A model generated the notes under the pieces. That model worked only from the letters and a program-made list of their open reading frames with translations, was not told the DNA's origin and ran no database searches. Shown piece by piece: positions 6,778 through 9,181 of a stretch of 9,181 nucleotides of DNA (position 1 is the stretch's first letter; each line of letters starts with the position of its first letter). A program made the position numbers and the translations under genes. The stretch is from Methanobacteriota archaeon. GTDB taxonomy: Archaea > Thermoplasmatota > Poseidoniia > Poseidoniales > Poseidoniaceae. Where the stretch lies: NCBI GenBank assembly GCA_002694525.1, contig NZMN01000021.1:1-9181 (forward strand), written 5' to 3'.

Positions 6778-7782
6778 TCAGGAAAGCATGTTCACGAGGA
6801 AGTATCCGAAGGAAACCATCACCACAACGCAGGTGAACATGAAGTCGAAGCCCCTCGAATCGGACGGTTCCCCGCTGAACGTCATGCCCTCTTCGATGCC
6901 CTCCTCACGCAGACGCAGGTAAACGACGAGGAAGATCAGCAGGGTCATCGGTCCAGCCATGGCGTCCATTTGGTTCTGTTCGGTGAATTCTCGAACCGGT
7001 CCGAAAACAAAACCGAAGTAGTTCGCCACCGCCACGGCCATGAACGCAAACAGCGGTGGGTGCGCCACGGGCCACATGCCCTCTGCGCCCTGGGTCAAAA
7101 TGAGGGTCGCCCACAGCACGTACGGCAGGAGAAGGGCACCCGTAAACGCAACCGTGACCTTCGCAGGAGCGCCCAAACCATCGGGACCAGTGACCCCGTT
7201 GACAGCCTCGATCACGGACTCTGGATTGACGAGTTGACGCACGACGTAGAACGCACCGGTGGCGATGACGAAGAGCAGCGCCACGATGGTGACGGGGTCC
7301 TTGACGCCGAGGCCGATCTTGAAGTCGCTCATGCCCTCGTTGACCTCGTCCTCCCCCATCAGAAGGTAGTACGCTGTGGCGTAGGCCAGGGTCACGATCG
7401 GAAGGACAAACTTTGGAGCCTCGCTTGAGCCGTTTTCGACCCACATCGTCCACAGGACAACGGTGCCGACCACGAAACCGATTAGGACCGGGATCATGAT
7501 CGTCCACTTGCCCTTAGCGCCCTCGTTGAGAATGAGAAGGTTGGACATCAGAATACCAAACATCAGAATGCCGTTGAACGCAAACTCAGGCGCCCCGTTC
7601 CCCCACGCAGCGTCGGCTGAGGTGGTGCCGTTGTTCAACAGGGAAAAGCAACCTTCACCGCCGGTCACGTAGCACGCAGAGGCGAACATGAAATTCAAGG
7701 AGTACACCATGGTGACGAGCGTACAGAACAACAGCAAGCCTTCTGCGGGAGCAGATTTGATTCGGGAAAACAGCATACCCAT
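6778..7782 (-). CDS. Polytopic membrane protein of unknown function (about nine helices)
   Basis: I do not recognise this 334-residue protein. Hydrophobic segments at about 14-36, 67-86, 93-115, 124-142, 164-184, 208-230, 241-262, 273-290 and 312-332 suggest nine membrane helices. The first extramembrane loop contains Cys37 and Cys45 (ACYVTGGEGCF), which could form a disulfide if that loop is outside the cell. The loop between helices 4 and 5 is acidic (GEDEVNEGMSDFK, about 143-155), and another acidic stretch follows helix 8 (LREEGIEEGM, 291-300), both perhaps cytoplasmic. No transporter signature, haem-ligand pattern or catalytic motif is evident. The start at 7782 (ATG) has a TATA-like box 25 bases upstream; an in-frame ATG at 7776 is possible. 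It sits between the HhH-repeat gene and ahcY on the same strand, but the spacers suggest separate promoters, so linkage to the methyl cycle is not implied. Confidence 0.8.
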   Translation of the reverse strand: MGMLFSRIKSAPAEGLLLFCTLVTMVYSLNFMFASACYVTGGEGCFSLLNNGTTSADAAWGNGAPEFAFNGILMFGILMSNLLILNEGAKGKWTIMIPVLIGFVVGTVVLWTMWVENGSSEAPKFVLPIVTLAYATAYYLLMGEDEVNEGMSDFKIGLGVKDPVTIVALLFVIATGAFYVVRQLVNPESVIEAVNGVTGPDGLGAPAKVTVAFTGALLLPYVLWATLILTQGAEGMWPVAHPPLFAFMAVAVANYFGFVFGPVREFTEQNQMDAMAGPMTLLIFLVVYLRLREEGIEEGMTFSGEPSDSRGFDFMFTCVVVMVSFGYFLVNMLS

Positions 7783-7910
7783 GGCGTCAACAACCCTTCG
7801 TTTTGCTATAACGATTTACGCTGTGGATGCCATGAACGCAGCGGTTTGAGACGCAACGGTCACGGCCAAAGCCCCCGGTGCCCAGAACCCGAAGGTTGCC
7901 CGTCAAAGGC
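7783..7910. other. 128-base spacer between the HhH-protein gene and the membrane-protein gene
   Basis: This spacer holds the 3' flank of the HhH gene and the promoter of the membrane-protein gene. I see no open frame with coding character and no tRNA- or rRNA-like sequence. Its only internal structure is a pair of near-identical decamers, ACGCAGCGGT and ACGCAACGGT, spaced 15 bases start to start. No strong terminator hairpin follows the HhH stop codon. Confidence 0.5.
7802..7812 (-). promoter_or_regulatory. TATA-like promoter box of the polytopic membrane protein gene
   Basis: On the minus strand this reads GTTATAGCAAA, centred about 25 bases before the ATG at 7782. It is one of the clearest TATA-like boxes in the window and fits a leaderless start. 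Further upstream are two 10-base direct repeats (7836-7845 and 7851-7860) that might bind a regulator. Confidence 0.4.
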
Positions 7911-9181
7911 TCACTTCGTTTCCTTGTGCAGCTTCTTGGCTTGTTTGGCCCACTCGTCTCGCTTGACGCGTCCGGGGAAGAACTCGATGGCGACGTTGAC
8001 CTCTTCTTCGATCTTCGCCGTCATCTTGCTCACCTGCTCAAAGGTGAAGATGCCCAAAGCGTTGAGTTTCTCCTCGATGAACGGCCCGATGCCCTTGATG
8101 GACTGAAGGTCGTCTTTCTCCGAAGCCACAGCAACACCGAGCGTCGCGAAGTCGATCTTCTCGGCCTTGGCCGCTACACGCTCGAGCTCCTCGGTTTGCT
8201 TGAGGGCCTTCTCGTCCAGCTTCACGTTCTCGCCGAGCAAAATCTTGGCTTGCGTCGCCCATTGGTCTCGCTTGACGCGACCGGGGAAGAACTCGATGGC
8301 CTCGTTGACCTGCTTCTCCAGTTTGGCGTTCATGTTGGCGATCTGTCGGTAGGTGGTGATGCCGAGTGCGTTCAACTTCTCTTCGATGAACGGCCCGATG
8401 CCCTTGATGACCTGCAGGTCGTCCTTCGACGTGACGATGGCGGCCTTGCCGAACGCCCGAGTGATGCCCGATACGCCGGTCAGCGAGCTGCCGTCCTTAC
8501 CGGTCCACGAGATGACCGTGGAACCTTTGGTGTCCTCGAGAGCGGCTGTGCCTGCGTCGGCGAACTGCGAGGTATCGGCCACTTCAAGGCGGGTGGCGCC
8601 CTTCTTGACCTCGGTCTTCAACGTGGAGGACGTGGCCTCGCCGAGCACCTTGAAGTCGATGGACTTGGCACGCGACTTCACGCGCTCGAGTTCCTCTTGC
8701 TTCTTGGTTTCCTTGGTCACAGGCTTGGCCTTCTTTTTCGCAGCGGCTTCCTTGGCGGCCTTCTCTTCAGCAGCCTTGGCTTTCTTGGCTTCAGCTTCTG
8801 CCTTCTTCTTGGCAGCGGCTTCTTCCTTGGCCTTCTTCTCCGCCTCGGCCTTTGCCTTCTCCTCAGCAGCCTTGGCTTCCTTGGCGGCCTTCTCCTCAGC
8901 AGCCTTGGCTTTCTTGGCTTCGGCTTCCGCTTTCTTCTTCGCAGCGGCTTCTTCCTTGGCCTTCTTCTCGGCCTCGGCCTTTGCTTTCTCCTCAGCGGCG
9001 GCAGCGGCAGCGGCTTCCTTGGCGGCCTTTTCCTCGGCAGCCTTGGCTTTCTTGGCTTCAGCCTCTGCCTTCTTCTTCGCAGCGGCTTCTTCCTTGGCCT
9101 TCTTCTCCGCCTCGGCCTTTGCTTGCTTTTCGGCTTCCTTGGCGGCCTTCTCTTCAGCAGCCTTGGCAGCAGCAGCGGCTT
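7911..9181 (-). CDS. Helix-hairpin-helix (H3TH-like) repeat protein with Glu/Ala/Lys-rich arm, 5' end beyond window
   Basis: The minus frame is open from the right edge to the stop at 7911, at least 423 codons with no start seen, so the true N-terminus lies outside. A GTG at 8720 lies inside the frame and is not needed as a start, because the coding pattern continues unbroken upstream of it. In order, the protein has: a Glu/Ala/Lys arm of about 150 residues (9181 to about 8724), probably one long helix or coiled coil; a linker ELERVKSRAKSIDFKVLG; a beta-rich insert of about 60 residues (8624-8427); HhH module A (8423-8235); a second linker ELERVAAKAEKIDFATLG; and HhH module B (8114-7935). Both modules carry DDLQ, then IKGIGPFIEEKLNALGI, then EFFPGRVKRD-x-WA. 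That form is seen in the H3TH-like domains attached to some L21, NuoE and predicted nuclease proteins, which bind nucleic acid or protein. No nuclease active site is visible. A structural DNA- or RNA-binding role is plausible but unproven. Confidence 0.88.
   Translation of the reverse strand, partial: AAAAAKAAEEKAAKEAEKQAKAEAEKKAKEEAAAKKKAEAEAKKAKAAEEKAAKEAAAAAAAEEKAKAEAEKKAKEEAAAKKKAEAEAKKAKAAEEKAAKEAKAAEEKAKAEAEKKAKEEAAAKKKAEAEAKKAKAAEEKAAKEAAAKKKAKPVTKETKKQEELERVKSRAKSIDFKVLGEATSSTLKTEVKKGATRLEVADTSQFADAGTAALEDTKGSTVISWTGKDGSSLTGVSGITRAFGKAAIVTSKDDLQVIKGIGPFIEEKLNALGITTYRQIANMNAKLEKQVNEAIEFFPGRVKRDQWATQAKILLGENVKLDEKALKQTEELERVAAKAEKIDFATLGVAVASEKDDLQSIKGIGPFIEEKLNALGIFTFEQVSKMTAKIEEEVNVAIEFFPGRVKRDEWAKQAKKLHKETK
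7935..8114 (-). repeat. HhH module B (C-terminal copy of internal duplication)
   Basis: This is the second copy of the roughly 60-residue HhH module. It matches module A at protein level over almost its whole length and at DNA level in blocks. Bases 7956-7991 match 8265-8300 with one difference in 36, and 8068-8100 match 8377-8409 with one difference in 33. Its preceding linker (ELERV...IDF...LG) is also duplicated. Confidence 0.8.
8235..8423 (-). repeat. HhH module A (first copy of internal duplication)
   Basis: This is the partner of module B, with the same order of motifs: DDLQ, the GIGPFIEEKLNALGI hairpin, the VN-x-AIEFFPGRVKRD segment and the WA-x-QAK helix. Between its linker and the hairpin sits a beta-rich insert that module B lacks. 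Confidence 0.8.
8427..8624 (-). other. Beta-rich domain inserted in the first HhH unit
   Basis: About 66 residues between the first linker and HhH module A contain ATRLEVADTSQFADAGTAAL, then STVISWTGKDGSSLTGVSGI and TRAFGKAAIV. The pattern 'gattLxVadtsgF-aGtaxl...visytGk-g-sLtGvtRg' recurs as a small beta module in phage tail-like and surface proteins. Module B has no equivalent; there the linker runs straight into DDLQ. The similarity is recalled as a pattern and has not been searched. Confidence 0.55.
8751..9181 (-). repeat. In-frame tandem repeat encoding the Glu/Ala/Lys arm
   Basis: Repeat units begin with CTTGGCGGCC on the plus strand at 8751, 8880, 9018 and 9138. The unit lengths are 129, 138 and 120 bases (43, 46 and 40 codons), and the last unit is cut by the window edge. 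All complete units are multiples of three, so the frame is kept. Each unit contains the same succession of sub-blocks (for example GCAGCGGCTTCTTCCTTGG and TTCTCCGCCTCGGCCTTTGC), with length differences arising from short GCAGCGG and GGCTT runs. The encoded residues are almost only Glu, Ala and Lys. Confidence 0.9.

Noticed and set aside
8718..8720. GTG at 8720 as the start of the HhH protein
   Set aside because: The same frame continues upstream without a stop to the window edge, with tandem repeats whose unit lengths are all multiples of three, so the upstream part is coding and the GTG is an internal valine.
8751..9181. CRISPR array or mobile-element terminal repeats
   Set aside because: The repeats are adjacent and coding, without unique spacers. 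They preserve a Glu/Ala/Lys frame and have no transposase or inverted termini nearby.

Overview
This 9.2 kb window is GC-rich and densely packed. It carries seven complete genes and two genes cut by the window edges. The best guess for the host is a planktonic marine archaeon of the Marine Group II / Poseidoniales type. Three things point that way: AT-rich TATA-like boxes lie about 25-30 bases upstream of most unlinked start codons with little room for a leader, which is the archaeal leaderless layout; the S-adenosylhomocysteine hydrolase has an archaeal-style C-terminus; and the S-adenosylmethionine synthetase is the bacterial type, as reported for that group. No rRNA, tRNA or marker gene is present, so a bacterial host cannot be excluded.

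Layout, left to right. Bases 1-232 (minus) hold the N-terminus of an uncharacterised membrane-anchored protein. Divergent from it, bases 301-3121 (plus) form a two-gene unit: a PLP-dependent class V aminotransferase of the isopenicillin-N-epimerase-like family, then SelO, a pseudokinase-fold protein AMPylase. The 3' end of selO overlaps by 15 bp the end of a small convergent membrane protein with a VanZ/YjdF-like motif (3107-3370, minus). Next comes a four-helix cytochrome b561-type haem protein (3463-4047, plus), which ends 7 bases before the end of metK.

The right part is all on the minus strand. Read in transcription order it is: a large protein (from beyond 9181 to 7911) with a Glu/Ala/Lys tandem-repeat arm and two helix-hairpin-helix (H3TH-like) modules; a polytopic membrane protein that I cannot assign (7782-6778); ahcY (6688-5414); and metK (5299-4055). 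AhcY and MetK form the core of the methyl cycle: MetK makes S-adenosylmethionine, and AhcY removes the S-adenosylhomocysteine left after methyl transfer. Each seems to have its own promoter.

I see no CRISPR array, insertion sequence, phage module or defence system. The least ordinary object is the HhH / EAK-repeat protein at the right edge. It contains a recent internal duplication, a beta-rich domain inserted into only one of the two copies, and a long arm built from 40-46-codon tandem DNA repeats.
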